NCBI RefSeq assembly: GCF_022376445.1
Contig: NW_025955029.1
Location: 62,001 to 126,000 of the forward strand
Length of the DNA: 64,000 nt
Source: Fomitopsis serialis
Lineage: Eukaryota; Basidiomycota; Agaricomycetes; Polyporales; Fomitopsidaceae
Reading direction: 5' to 3'
Part shown: piece by piece, positions 44,988-56,900 of the stretch
Layout of the letters: each line of letters begins with the position of its first letter
How positions within the stretch are numbered: the stretch's first letter is position 1
The notes under the pieces: model-generated
Database searches by the model: none
Seen by the model: only the letters and a program-made list of their open reading frames with translations
Told to the model about the DNA's origin: nothing
Made by a program: the position numbers and the translations under genes

Positions 44988-47900
44988 TCACCGCAAGAAG
45001 TCGGACTCGATGCTGAAGTCGTAAGGCTTAGAGACGACGCGCAATTCTTGTTTCTGGATGCTTGAAAGCCGACCATACCAATGCGGGTCATAGGCGTTGA
45101 TCGGTAGTCCCTTGACGGCCGGTTGGTTGTCGTCGATTGCGACTGGATCAGAGGCTACGCGGCGACCGGGCAAGGCACCGCGCGTCACCGGCAGGCCTGG
45201 TGGAGCCCTGTATCTTTCGTATGCAGCATCGAAGACACCCATAAACCGAGAGATTTGCGATTGTCTCCACGGCTTAAGCAGCACACGGAACTGTCCTGGG
45301 GTACTGTCAGGCTCGTCCGAGCTCATGCCGTTGGGACCAAGAATTCTCAAGAATTCTTGATGAGGGAGCAGCTGGTCGTACATTAGACAAGAGGCGAGTC
45401 GCCGTTGAAATTTCTATGCTCATGACTTAGGTATCATGCAACCCATGATACTGAGACACTCACGTTCTGCTTCCGCTGCAGGCGACTGTGCTGCCATTTC
45501 TTCGCAAGGACGGCTTCCGGGGTCGGTTTCAACAGTTGCTCCTCGTACTTCTTGATTAGCCCCCGCAAGTGGGACCTAAACGCCGCCGATATCTCTGACC
45601 TCTTCTTACACTGGTATTGCTTGCATTCTAGGAAATTGTCAGTAAACACCTCCGTTGCGGACTTGTTCCATTTGTTGGCCGCCGTGCCCTTCAAGTCTAG
45701 TTTGAACTTCTTCGCAGTACAACAGCGGCCTTCTTGGAAGCCTTCAAGCTCTTCCGGTGTCGCGACTGATCGACGCCGGATACGGGAGTCACGCGTCTCG
45801 CGCTTCATGAGCACACGGGTGTGGCTCCGAACATCAGACTGACAACGAGTTAAGCTAACTTTGTGGGATTGAAGTATGAGGAATCGCACCGCGAGTTCCG
45901 TTGCATCCGCAGGTCGGCGCTTAGGAAATCCATACTTCTTGGGTCGCTTGAGTGGCAGACTCGGTTCGTCGCTTTCATCGTCAGCATCCGAGTCATTCTC
46001 TGCTCTGCCTTTTCCTTTTCCTTTTCCAAGCTTGCTCGTTAGTACTTCTCTTATCGCCTTGACCTCCCCGTGAATGGCGCCCATCTCCTTGTCGATCCGG
46101 TGAATGTCGTCTCGAGACGCAGGTATGACCTACGCGCAGACGTTAATCAACGACGCTCGGGAATCGCGTTCACACTCACAGTACGACCGCCCCAGGTGTG
46201 CCCTCCTGAAGGCTCGGGCCTATGGATTTCAGCGCTGTCTGGGTCAACACCGTTCTGCTGTGCAGGACGGGCGTCGACTTGGTTGGGCGCGTCTTGAGTA
46301 ACTGAGGGACTCTGTGTGCGCCTCGCCTCTGGGCCGGGGAATTCACTGACTGGTTCTTCTCGGCTGCATCCGAGGTCCTCGTCGGCCATCTGGACGTCTT
46401 GCGTGGATGCAGCGGCATGGCCGTCTGGGATGCCTTCCGCAACATCGGGGACGATCTCGTTTTCCATGACATCACGGTTGATAGGCATCTGGCGATCCGA
46501 ACCCATATCCACGTCTTCGTCAGTCACTGGAGGACCGCGCTGCTGTCTCGCAAGGAGTCGGTCAATGTCGCGCGGTGTGTTCCGTTCCGATAGTAGGAGG
46601 TCGCCAGCGCCCGTAGCTGCCGCTCGACCTGGAGGCCCAATCATTGCGTCATCCGGTGTACGGGCGGTCGGTTCAAGGAAACTGTCAAAATGCGGGCTGT
46701 TGAATGCGGGCTTCCGGGGACGTGGTGGCACATCATCGCCCTGCGCGGGGAGGGATACATCGACATCGGAGCCCGGTGCGTGCTGGGTCTGGTGAACCGT
46801 ATTCACGGAAGACGAGCCGAACGCTGTAGGCCCCGGTATTATCCCGGAGCCTGAGGCTGAAGGAGACGACCCCGATACGCGGCTAATCGACGAGGTAATC
46901 CCATCCAACAACGAAATAGCTCGGTTCCGGCGATCGAGGCTCGGCCTCTCCGGTGAGATAGTACCTCCTGCGGACGTTTGGTGGCGGTTATGGCCAGATT
47001 CCCGAGAGGATTCGAGCGGGGTGTTCAGGAAATGAGGACCGGGGACCATCCCTCCAGGTGTCGGCTGGCGAATGCGCCGTGCGCTGTGTGAGCCCATACC
47101 AGCGCGCGATTCAGCCAGCGCTGGTATCTGAGTCAATGCCGACGATGTGTCTTCGCCTACGCTGAGCGTAACTAGTCCGTAAGAGGCTAGCGTGGAGCCG
47201 CTAGGCATCGAGTTCAATTCCAGGACGGGCGGTCTAGTTGGTGACTCGCCGTCGGCCGCATCGTGTTCCTCCTCACGCGGATATAATATGGTGTCGTCGA
47301 CATGAGCGACCGGCACCGTAGAGATATGAGCGTCCGACAACGGTGTTTCGTGACGCTCTCCCAACACAATTACGTCGTCATCGGCGCGAGGCTGAAGCTT
47401 GTATTCAATATATTGCCCCCTCAAGGAGAACGACACGGCGTACCTCGCTGCGAGCGTCAGAACGGGCATTGCTCGATTCTCCAAGTGGACCATCCAGCAC
47501 GCTCTCTACATATCCTGTCCAACCAACCCCAGGGCCCACATCTCCGGCGGCTGGAGCATCAGAGGAGGCGGCTCTGCTCAAGGAATGATGCCTAGAGCTG
47601 GAGCCCACACGGTCGTGGCTTGGTTGCTGCAAAGCGACGTTAGAGGTTTCAGCCTGCGATCCTTCGCGTTGACTGTCTGAAGAAACTGGTTCCAAATTTA
47701 CATAGCCCGGGGATTGGACATGCATATGACGCGCGCCGGTGGCATACACTATCTCTTCATCTGTGTTTGTGACACGACCAGCAGGATACGTAGCGTAAGA
47801 AATTGACGTGGCCTCTTCATTGCGCAAAGCTGCAGATTGACACAATCAGAATCACAACACGGGGATAATCGCCAAACGAACCGGGTACAAGTTCCGCGAT

Positions 47901-49677
47901 GTCACTCCGACCGCCTTGAACTATTCGCCCTTCGCTCAGAGCTGTTCGATGATCAGCTCCGTCATCACGCGGAGCGACGAGTGGGTACGATGGCCGCAAC
48001 AGACGAACATCAGCTCCTGAAGGCACCAGCCCGCCATGACGAGGCCTGTCGTCCATTGACGCGCTCCGGTGACGCTGCAGCGCGTTGTGCCCGCCACGCG
48101 CGGTGCTGGGTTCAGCGGCAGAGGCGTCAGGTGGCTGTGGTTGCAAAATCCGCCCATCAGGTGAGCTTCCTCGAATCAAGTGAAGGTATTGCGGTGAACT
48201 GTCTTGGCTGACCGCGGTGGCATGTTCTCCTGGCCCGGTGCCAGTGGCCTGTTCTGTTGGCTCGATGGTCACTTCAGCTTGATCCTTGCTGCTCATGCCC
48301 GACTCCAGTACACCACGCGCGGGCGTGTCTGACACCTGCAAAGACGACAAGGCTGTATGGCTGGCCGACGCAGACTCGCTCGAATCCAACGACTGTGGGG
48401 CGACCTCGCCGAGTGGCAAGGTCATTCGCTCTACTGCTGATGCATCGACCGCACCCTCAATCACAGTGGACAGGCCCGGCCCAGGCCCTGCACGGCCGCG
48501 ACTACGGCGCCTTGACGTGGGTCGACTTGGGCGGGTGCGAGGTCCGTTCGGGGACGCAGAGCGACTGCGGCGTCGTCGACCGCGCTCAGGGGAGGTCGCA
48601 GCCCTACGATCCAAAAGACGCGCAGCTCTCTGCGCGCGTGAAGGCGTTTCAGGCAATCGAGCCATCGGAGGGCCTACGCCTGCCACGCGTGGATCCGAGG
48701 AGTTGACGGAGCGTGCCTTCGTCGAAACCCTAGTAGGAACCGATCCCTCGATGGATCTAGCCCGGACGCGAGGCACAGTCGGAGATCGAGAACGGCTGCA
48801 GCGGCGTCGGGCGTGCTCAGGGGAGACCGTACGCCGACGACCCGTGAAGCGTGCATGTCTTTCCGCGCGTGAGGGCGCCTCGGAGAGTCTAGCCGTTGGG
48901 ACGTTCGTGTCGGTCGCGCGCACGATGCCATCCGAGCTGCCTTGAATCGTGGCTGGACCTGGTTGCTCTTGAGCTACATCGCCGATCGCGTCCGTGCCAG
49001 AAGCTGCTGACGTGGTTTGTGGCGGGGTCGGGTGAGTATCATGATGTGACGATACCCCCGCAGCATGCGTGGGTGATGGTCGTTGTGCAGTGGAAGATTG
49101 GCTGGGCATGTAAGTGACGATATCGGGAGAGGGGCTCTTGCTGTATTCAATGCGCCTCCGTTTGATGGGTTTCCAGTCGTCTGGGATTTCCCAGGCGGCA
49201 CGACTGTCGTTCGAGCCATCATCATCTGAGGGAAGAAGCAGGTCCTCGACGATCAAGTCGTCCACAACATCGTCCCCTTCTTCGGCGTCATTGGAACTGG
49301 CAGCTGCGCCACCAACTTCGGGCACTGCGACGCCAGCTGCCGTAATACGTTCTTCCGCCGGGCTCTCGTCTCTTCTACGTTTCGTTCTGGACGGTCGTGG
49401 AACACCTGTAGACGCATCACGTATGGATCAAGCTGTGGATTCGCGCCAACCACTGAACGGCGTCCATACCTAATGCCACTCCTTCATGATCCCTGGCAGG
49501 ACCTCCGTGTGGGCTTTCGGCATTCATTTCTGCGGACGACGGTGTGTCGGCTGGGACTTCGGCGACGCATCAGTCACGATTCAACAGTCCGGCTTAGCCA
49601 CTCTGACCTGTCTGGCCCATTACGGCTTCGCCTGGATCATCAAAGGCACGCCGTTCGGCGGAGGTACTTGGAGGCAT
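44988..49677 (-). CDS. large disordered Agaricomycete protein with a GMSSDE/KPWR C-terminal domain
   Basis: Eight in-phase exons give a 1,432-residue model: 49608-49677, 49470-49529, 47882-49405, 47444-47829, 46180-47397, 45890-46129, 45464-45838 and 44988-45413. The first 1,050 residues are low-complexity with nuclear-localisation-like clusters (RPSRTKRRRDE, KPIKRRRIEY) and an internal duplication rich in SPE and SRS motifs. The ordered part is the end: HTRVLMKRETRD, KWNKSATEVFTDNFLECKQY, RSHLRGLIKKYEEQLLK, GPNGMSSDEPDS, FRVLLKPWRQSQISRFMGVF and VKGLPINAYDPHWY. This combination is found in many uncharacterised, multi-copy Agaricomycete proteins, sometimes near transposons. Its role is unknown; a nuclear location is inferred. 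Confidence 0.7.
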
Positions 49678-50351
49678 GTCTTTTGACACAGCTGCTGTAA
49701 GACACAGTTATGAGCAACAGGGACGGTTTGGATAAATCACCCATTACCTGTCGATTCTTGCTGCACATCTCCACCTAGAATTGGTATTATTTCCATGTTT
49801 CTGACTCGGAGACAAGCGTACATACCAGGAGAGGCGTCGGTGACAGCCCGGGGATGTACATCAACCATCCCGTCGTGAGGCGCAGGTCAAGGGGCTAGAG
49901 CCCACAGATCAATGTGCAAGATGCGGGGCGTTGCTGCAGTCAGAACGTGAGTCTCAGTAGAGTAGATCTTGTAGAGGTGCCGCTGGTCACAAACCAATCT
50001 CGCATCGTCCGACCACGAGCCGGTGCATGGCCACGTAGACCAAGACATCGTGGCCACGAACCACACTGTGTGCATGACGCCACGTAAGTAGCCTCGGAAC
50101 CTGCACCATACATGACTCTCAGGCTGCTGCCAGTGCCACTGCTGTCGCGACTTTCAAAATCACGTGCTGGCGGCGAGTCGCGTAAGCTACGTACTTACAT
50201 GTACAATTCCGGCGTGGCCAGGAGGATCTCTCATGGTGTGAATGCATATGTGTAGGACGACGACCGTAAGCGCACGACATCCGAAACAACGCTACCATCA
50301 CGCATAGCGGGTCATAAGATACGTACTGCACAATTTACCGACGTGCAAAAT
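49678..50351. other. intergenic stretch
   Basis: No supported gene; likely promoter of the large gene to the left and 3' flank of the gene to the right. Confidence 0.35.
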
Positions 50352-52199
50352 CTACCGACGCTCCCTCTTCTTCCGGCTGTTATATCCACTTAAGGTCTCT
50401 CTAGTGACCCAGCTTGGTTCTCCAGAGCCCTGTACGTGAAAACGCCGATCCGGTATACTCGGATGAGGGTCCCCCACCCGTATCTGTTGCCATGAGCCAC
50501 GAGCCACACAGATCCACTTTTTCACCGTTTTCTGAATTGAGTGCTCGTACAGAAAGAGGTCCGCGGGCTCGGCGTCAAGGGACGGCGGCGGTTCGGAAAT
50601 GGATTCGCTTCCAGACAGCTTATACCAGATAGTCTGGCCCCAGCCGGTCTTCACTCGAAATTCCTTGCGGAAACGATATGGCTCCCAGTCTGTGATGGAG
50701 GATAAGTCGCGACCTCCAGCTTGTGTGGACAGATCACTGGAGGATATCGACGAAAGGTCGCTGGACGATGTCGTCGACAGACTGCTCGGGGACGCGCGCG
50801 AGAGGTTGCTAGAAGACGCCGTCGGGACATCGCTAGGGCCCACCACGTCATCATTGGATGGAGCGGGCATTTGCTGGGGAAGGGTGGCATGGTCCATAGC
50901 CTGCGCCGAGCTCTCCCTCTCAATGAAGAAGTTGTACGATGTTGGACGAACGCGCACAGTTCGCTGCTCGACGAGATTTGCGGGTAGAGCAGGCTGACGC
51001 ATCGGACAAACCATCAGTAACTGATGACCCCCTGGTGGTGCCACTCACCAGATCGACCCCGGGCCTGTCGGACGATGATGGTTGATATTCGAGGGGCGAC
51101 GTGCCCCGCGCACAGCTAATTGGTACGTTCCGTTCCGCAACGACAACAGGCCGTGGACTCCTCTCCGGTACGAAGAGGTCTGCGTGGCCGCGAACGGCTG
51201 CTGAGTGACCGGGATTCGAGAGGGCTTCGTTTATGTCTACCGTCGCGGACATGTCACCATGCTTGAATCAAAGAGGAAAGTGTTAGACACTTACCGCCAG
51301 GCCCCAACAGCTGGTTATTTGCTGCCTTCTCCCATTCCGCTGCATACGGGCGGCCGTAACCCTCGTCTTCCCAGGTAACACGCCGGCCACTCATGTTAGT
51401 GCCACTGAGAACTGCACAGGTAGCGCACTCACCGGCTTCTATCATCACAGGAACCGTACCAGAGTTCACTTGCAGCGTCAACAGCTCAGTACACTCGGAG
51501 ACGTTGTCGAGATGAAAGTGCGCCGGTGGCATGAAGCTGTTGTGGTGGACGTCTGGAAATTGAAACATTGCGCCTTCACGAGGCGAGCTGATTGACGTCG
51601 GAAAGAAAGCCGTTTCGGGCGTACGAGCTACGGACATACGAAGGGTACGGATTCAACACGTTCGAGCGAGAGGCTGCAGGACTCACGGGCGTCTCGGCTT
51701 TGGCTCTCCGGCTGCTGGTCGACAGAGAATCTGCGTCGATTGGCGTATGTGAGCTGGGAAAGCATTAGCGAACAAGCTCCCGTGAACGGTGGGGATGAGG
51801 CAAACTCGCCTGCCAATCCTTGGGCAGCACAGCTTGTTCGTACGTCGCCCCGTCGTAGGTTGCGAGGATCGCCGTACCCTCCCTCTCGAATGCAGACATA
51901 ATAACGATATGCTCCGTCGAGTGGGGGATTGATAGGCCGAGGGGACGTACAGTGGCAAGGAAAAGTTGTGGACTCGAGACCAATTGCAACAGTCGCGCGA
52001 ACTCAAGACGAAGCACGATAAAGCGGCAGCACCTCAGCCTGACTCCTGAGCGGAGATTGTCTACTTACATCCACGTGGCAAGCACTTTGGTCCATTTTGG
52101 TTTGTCTTGGAGGAGCGGGGCGGGCTCAGGATCTCGGACCGCGGTGCCGGCCACCTTCGGAGGATTAGCGAGTTCGTGGCTGAGGCCGAGGCTGCTGCA
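50352..52199 (-). CDS. multi-exon protein of unknown function with a GC-AG intron
   Basis: Secure exons are 51810-51899, 51687-51753, 51295-51627, 51049-51236 and 50352-50993, all in phase, giving about 440 residues. Upstream coding continues: VSSPQLFLAT, LRCCRFIVLRLEFARLL and PKWTKVLATW lie on in-frame exons up to about 52200, but the start is unresolved. Landmarks: FEREGTAILATYDGATYEQA, LPKDWQ, FHLDNVSECTELLTLQVNSG, RVTWEDEGYGRPYAAEWEKA, then a Ser-rich stretch with an 8-residue period, then RFRKEFRVKTGWGQTIWYKL and SIQKTVKKWICVARGSWQQI. Intron 51754-51809 starts GCGAGT instead of GT. No family is recognised. Confidence 0.55.
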
Positions 52200-52509
52200 C
52201 AGACCTTAAGAGCTGCGTTCGAGGCGTACATGGGCTTCCGGGTTTACTGGTAGTACTGAGTTCATGGATAGTACATATTTCACGGTCGCTCCGAGTCCCC
52301 CAGAGTGGCGCTGTGGCCTATGGCCGTACTACGCATGTAGATGGGTTTGGTCGATCTTACTTCGGTGAAAGAGGCGCGAGGAGTCTGGTATTATTCGCCA
52401 CATACTAGCTACAAACGACACATGCGATGTGACGACATTCCAGTGGGACAGAGAATACCAAGTCGATTGACGGCGTATTGAACAAATGTTGGCTCGCCGA
52501 CCTTACTGA

Positions 52510-53196
52510 TCAGTCTGGAACCTGCGACGCCGCTTAAGTCACTTTGAGCATCTGTAACATGCAGAACTTACCGTGCCATGCTGCTGTTCATGCAGTTCGC
52601 CTCGCTCCGCGACGAGATTGTCTCGCTTCGTGGAGAGGGCAAATAGCCTCGCAGCGATGGTCAAGCGCGTTTGGACAAGATTCTCGATCTGAGAATGAAG
52701 TGTACTGGATAGCTGGACGTTATCGTCCAATTCTTGCTTCATGTGCTGGTGCTTGCTCTCGCAGGCCTGCAGATGATGTCGCGAGGCCGTAATGCTTCGC
52801 AATTTTGCGGAGACGTTGGCATCCCTACGGGGCGGGGAAAGCCATAGGCATGTCAGGCGAGTGAGAATACGAGTCAGTGGCTCACCTCTCAATAGCACCG
52901 TTGAACTCGTTATCCGATGCGTCCGCAACCAAACACGCACTGAGATAGACCCGACGACAATCGGCCTTGGAGATTGCTGAGTTGCAATCTCCACACAATA
53001 AATGCTGTTGCCGGCCAGTGGCGTTATCAAGAAACTCCCGACACGAACGGCAAAGGAGATGACCTGTGTACGGAGACATGAGTGGCGCTACCAGTAGGGT
53101 TTGTCGCGAAGCCTCACCACAAATCGACCGATATACCCACGAAGACTCGTCGCTGTCGCGAAGTCTGTCCTCACAGACCGCGCAGACGATGTGCAT
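52510..53196 (-). CDS. RING-finger/coiled-coil protein, copy C
   Basis: A 173-residue protein in four exons: 53118-53196, 52886-53063, 52572-52824 and 52510-52521. The N terminus is a RING-like zinc finger: MHIVCAVCEDRL, then RSICGHLLCRSC created by splicing, then LLCGDC; this is the metal-ligand spacing of E3 ubiquitin ligases and of meiotic Zip3-type proteins. A coiled coil follows (HHLQACESKHQHMKQELDDN, LHSQIENLVQTRLTIAARLF, LSTKRDNLVAERGELHEQQ). Introns fall in the middle of the CGH codon triplet and between RING and coil, exactly as in copy D. The short RING plus coil layout resembles Zip3/HEI10-like SUMO/ubiquitin ligases, but I cannot claim orthology. Confidence 0.7.
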
Positions 53197-53214
53197 GGTG
53201 CGCAAAGCTGTCAA

Positions 53215-53760
53215 GATGAGTCAGTGGGGCTCGAGGAATGATCAACGCACGCAGAGCCAGACAAGATCGGACTTTGCCGAACAGTGCCAAACAAACTGAC
53301 GTCTTCGGTGGCACCGAACCCAAAAAACTCAGGAAACCCATAGAATCAAGGAAATCAATGGAACACAGGCACTCAGGGGACAGGATCTGCGCTCTCGCGC
53401 AGGTACATGTGGGTCCATGAGTGTTCAGGGCTTCTCTAGTAAGGTCTTCCGGAAGATCCCGTCAGCTTTCGATGGGTCCTGCGACCCATCGGCGCGAATG
53501 CTCTTGAGTACTTGAGTACTTGAGATCGGTACCGGTGCTGTCGCGTGCAGGGGTGCCCCTCGGAGCGGAGGTGCGCATCGACATCTAGCGCTCAGGTGAT
53601 CAAGGCCTCACGATCAGGCCTCAGGCCTCAAGCTTCAAGCTTCAAGCACAAGGTTCAAACGTTTCAAAGGTTCACATTTTATCAGATTCAGCGAGTCGCG
53701 TTGGAGCGCTTGAGTCAGATACCCAGCGATATAAAGCAAATCAACCGAGTTCAAATAAGC
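53215..53760. repeat. short tandem words upstream of copy C
   Basis: Includes GAGTACTT repeated near 53507-53523, AGGCCTC repeated near 53605-53630, and CAAGCTT repeated near 53628-53648. Low-complexity, no coding signal. It lies between the 3' end of copy D and the start of copy C. Confidence 0.5.
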
Positions 53761-53904
53761 TAAGCTCGAGTTGGTTCGACCGTGCTCTGTCCGAGTGCGC
53801 CCGAATACACTACTTCCTGACGACGCCGCGCTATGTACACCTCCAGACGCCGATGCCCGAGCGTCATCTCTCCTAGACGGCAACACAGAGCGTTGCGCAG
53901 CGAT

Positions 53905-56900
53905 CTACGCCTTGCGTCGTTTCTGCGCGTTCGAGTCGTCGTCGATCAGGAAACAGGGCTCCCCTTGCTCTGTGATGAACTTACCGCGCAAGGAACATCC
54001 GCATTTGCTGTCGACGGAGACCTCTGCCGACGACGTTGCTCCTCTGGTTGCGGGGCCGCGTCTTCATGGCTCAGAGAAGATACGCGCGCAGCAGACTGCA
54101 GTTTGTCAGATCCTGACAAACCTCCCGACAGCACAGAGAAGCTCACCGTCGCTCGAAGAGCAATAATTGCGTCGTACTCTCGGACGCATTCAGTGCGCAC
54201 GGTGCCCGCCTTTCTCTGAAGCTCACGTATTTCACTTGTGATACGATCGAGGGTCCCGAAGTGCCTGGCAATGCTTGCGTGCTGCACGCGGACGTGTTTG
54301 GCAACGATATCGGTTCGAGCGGCCACGGATTTCACGGTTCGTTCGAGACGTCGCTGTTCCGTCGACAGAACGGCCAGCCGCCTGCAGGGGTGTAGATCAG
54401 TAGATTGTTTCGCACAGACAAGGGTCGTCAACCACATTATTTAGTGTGTCTTACACGTTCCGAACGTTAAAACCGGAGTGAGATTTGCCCGTTTCGAACG
54501 TGGCGGCCGGCGCCGGCCGGAGGGGTCCGGGTCCACGTTGCAGACGTGGACGTTGCCAGTGATCCGGCCGGAGATCATGCCGGCCGGTTCAGCCTCGTCC
54601 CCAACGTTGCGGCCGGCCCTGCCCTCCTCAAATACCACCTCCAATGTTGCGGCCGGGCTGTTTTCACCAGACGTTGCAACGCTCCGGCCGGAGCGCGTGC
54701 CAGCCCACCCCCCACTGCTCAACGCTCCGGCCGGAGTGCATGCCAGCCCCACCCCCCCTCCTCAATGTTGCGGCCGGCCTGTTTTCACCGGACGTTGCAA
54801 CGCTCCGGCCGGACTACACCCCGGCCGCCCCCCCACTTCTGAACGATCTGCCCGGCCTCTTTCACCCAACGTTGCAATGCTCCGGCCGGAGGGTATGCCG
54901 GCCGGTCATCCCTCGTTCCCAACGTTGCGGCCGGAGCAGGCAGAATTCAAAGCGGCCAGGCAGTCCACGCTGCAAACAGTCCGGCCGGTCAATAGATATA
55001 GCATTGCAAACGAGCCGGCCGGCCTCAGGCCCTACCACTACAAATGGTCCGGCCGGACTTTTTGCCCGGCCGAAAACACAATGTCTCGGGCCGAGGGTAC
55101 AGCCAAAACTCGGCCAAAGCAGCCAGACATTTTGCCGGCCGAGCTTTTGCTTCACCGACCAGGCAAGCATTGTCTCGGGCCGAAAAGTTGACCATTTTCT
55201 CGGGCCGAAGATTTGAGTACTGCCTCGGGCCGAAGAGTTGGGCATTTTCTCGGGCCGAAGATTTGGCCGAAGCTCGGTGAAAACAGCCGGGCTGTCAGAT
55301 TGCCATATAAGGAAATTTGGTATTGACTGGTAGTACTTCATTGATAGACTATAGTATCAATTCCCTAGTGACCAAAGATGTCTAGTTAGGCCAGGATGTG
55401 CAAAACAAGATTTACTCACAGGCTTCTTTGCACAACAAGTTAATCAATTTCTGAAGCCAGTTTTCTTTTCCCACACTGTTTGACTATCTAGGATGTGTTG
55501 TTTCAATGCATAGAGTATATCCCCAACAGGAATAGTCTTATTCTTTGAAGCTGAATGCAGGACAACAGATAAGGGGTATACAGGTATGGTACCGTGCTGA
55601 ACAATGTTGACTCCTGCAGCCAATGTACATTCAAAACAATGTTTCACCATCTAGAATAGTTCATTTCCTCACAAGGACTCAGTTCTCCAAAGGAATAGTC
55701 TTATTCACACAAGCTGAATGTGGTACAGAGTTAAGGGGATCATGCACTCCGGCCGGACCATCTCCTATGAGGATGAGGATTGGCCGGCCGGACTGTTACC
55801 AATGTAAATGTTTCTGTGGCAAGTGCAATGTGCATGCTGGTACAACATTTCAGTGTGACACCCAGACAGACAATAATCCAAAGTATGTCTCTCACAATAT
55901 AATGCATATTCACCTTATCTTCATCCCCGAGTTCAGCTTCAAGGAATAAGACTATTCCTTTGGGAGACTTGCTTGTTGCATTGAAATGTGCTACTCTAGA
56001 TTGTGGAACATTGTGGGGAAAGCATATTGGCTTCAGGAAGTGAACACAGTATGACATGTATACCCATACACCCTTGCCTTAACTCTGTACCACATTCAGC
56101 TTGTGTGAATAAGACTATTCCTTTGGAGAACTGAGTCCTTGTGAGGAAATGAACTATTCTAGATGGTGAAACATTGTTTTGAATGTACATTGGCTGCAGG
56201 AGTCAACATTGTTCAGCACGGTACCATACCTGTATACCCCTTATCTGTTGTCCTGCATTCAGCTTCAAAGAATAAGACTATTCCTGTTGGGGATATACTC
56301 TATGCATTGAAACAACACATCCTAGATAGTCAAACAGTGTGGGAAAAGAAAACTGGCTTCAGAAATTGATTAACTTGTTGTGCAAAGAAGCCTGTGAGTA
56401 AATCTTGTTTTGCACATCCTGGCCTAACTAGACATCTTTGGTCACTAGGGAATTGATACTATAGTCTATCAATGAAGTACTACCAGTCAATACCAAATTT
56501 CCTTATATGGCAATCTGACAGCCCGGCTGTTTTCACCGAGCTTCGGCCAAATCTTCGGCCCGAGAAAATGCCCAACTCTTCGGCCCGAGGCAGTACTCAA
56601 ATCTTCGGCCCGAGAAAATGGTCAACTTTTCGGCCCGAGACAATGCTTGCCTGGTCGGTGAAGCAAAAGCTCGGCCGGCAAAATGTCTGGCTGCTTTGGC
56701 CGAGTTTTGGCTGTACCCTCGGCCCGAGACATTGTGTTTTCGGCCGGGCAAAAAGTCCGGCCGGACCATTTGTAGTGGTAGGGCCTGAGGCCGGCCGGCT
56801 CGTTTGCAATGCTATATCTATTGACCGGCCGGACTGTTTGCAGCGTGGACTGCCTGGCCGCTTTGAATTCTGCCTGCTCCGGCCGCAACGTTGGGAACGA

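Noticed and set aside
48257..48945. Plus-strand frames across the large disordered gene
   Set aside because: Antisense of the SR-like duplicated exon on the minus strand.
54478..55191. 237-codon frame in the left arm (and mirror copy in the right arm)
   Set aside because: Repeats of RPEC/PAG-type words from the CCGGCCGG arrays, mirrored by symmetry; no transposase motif.
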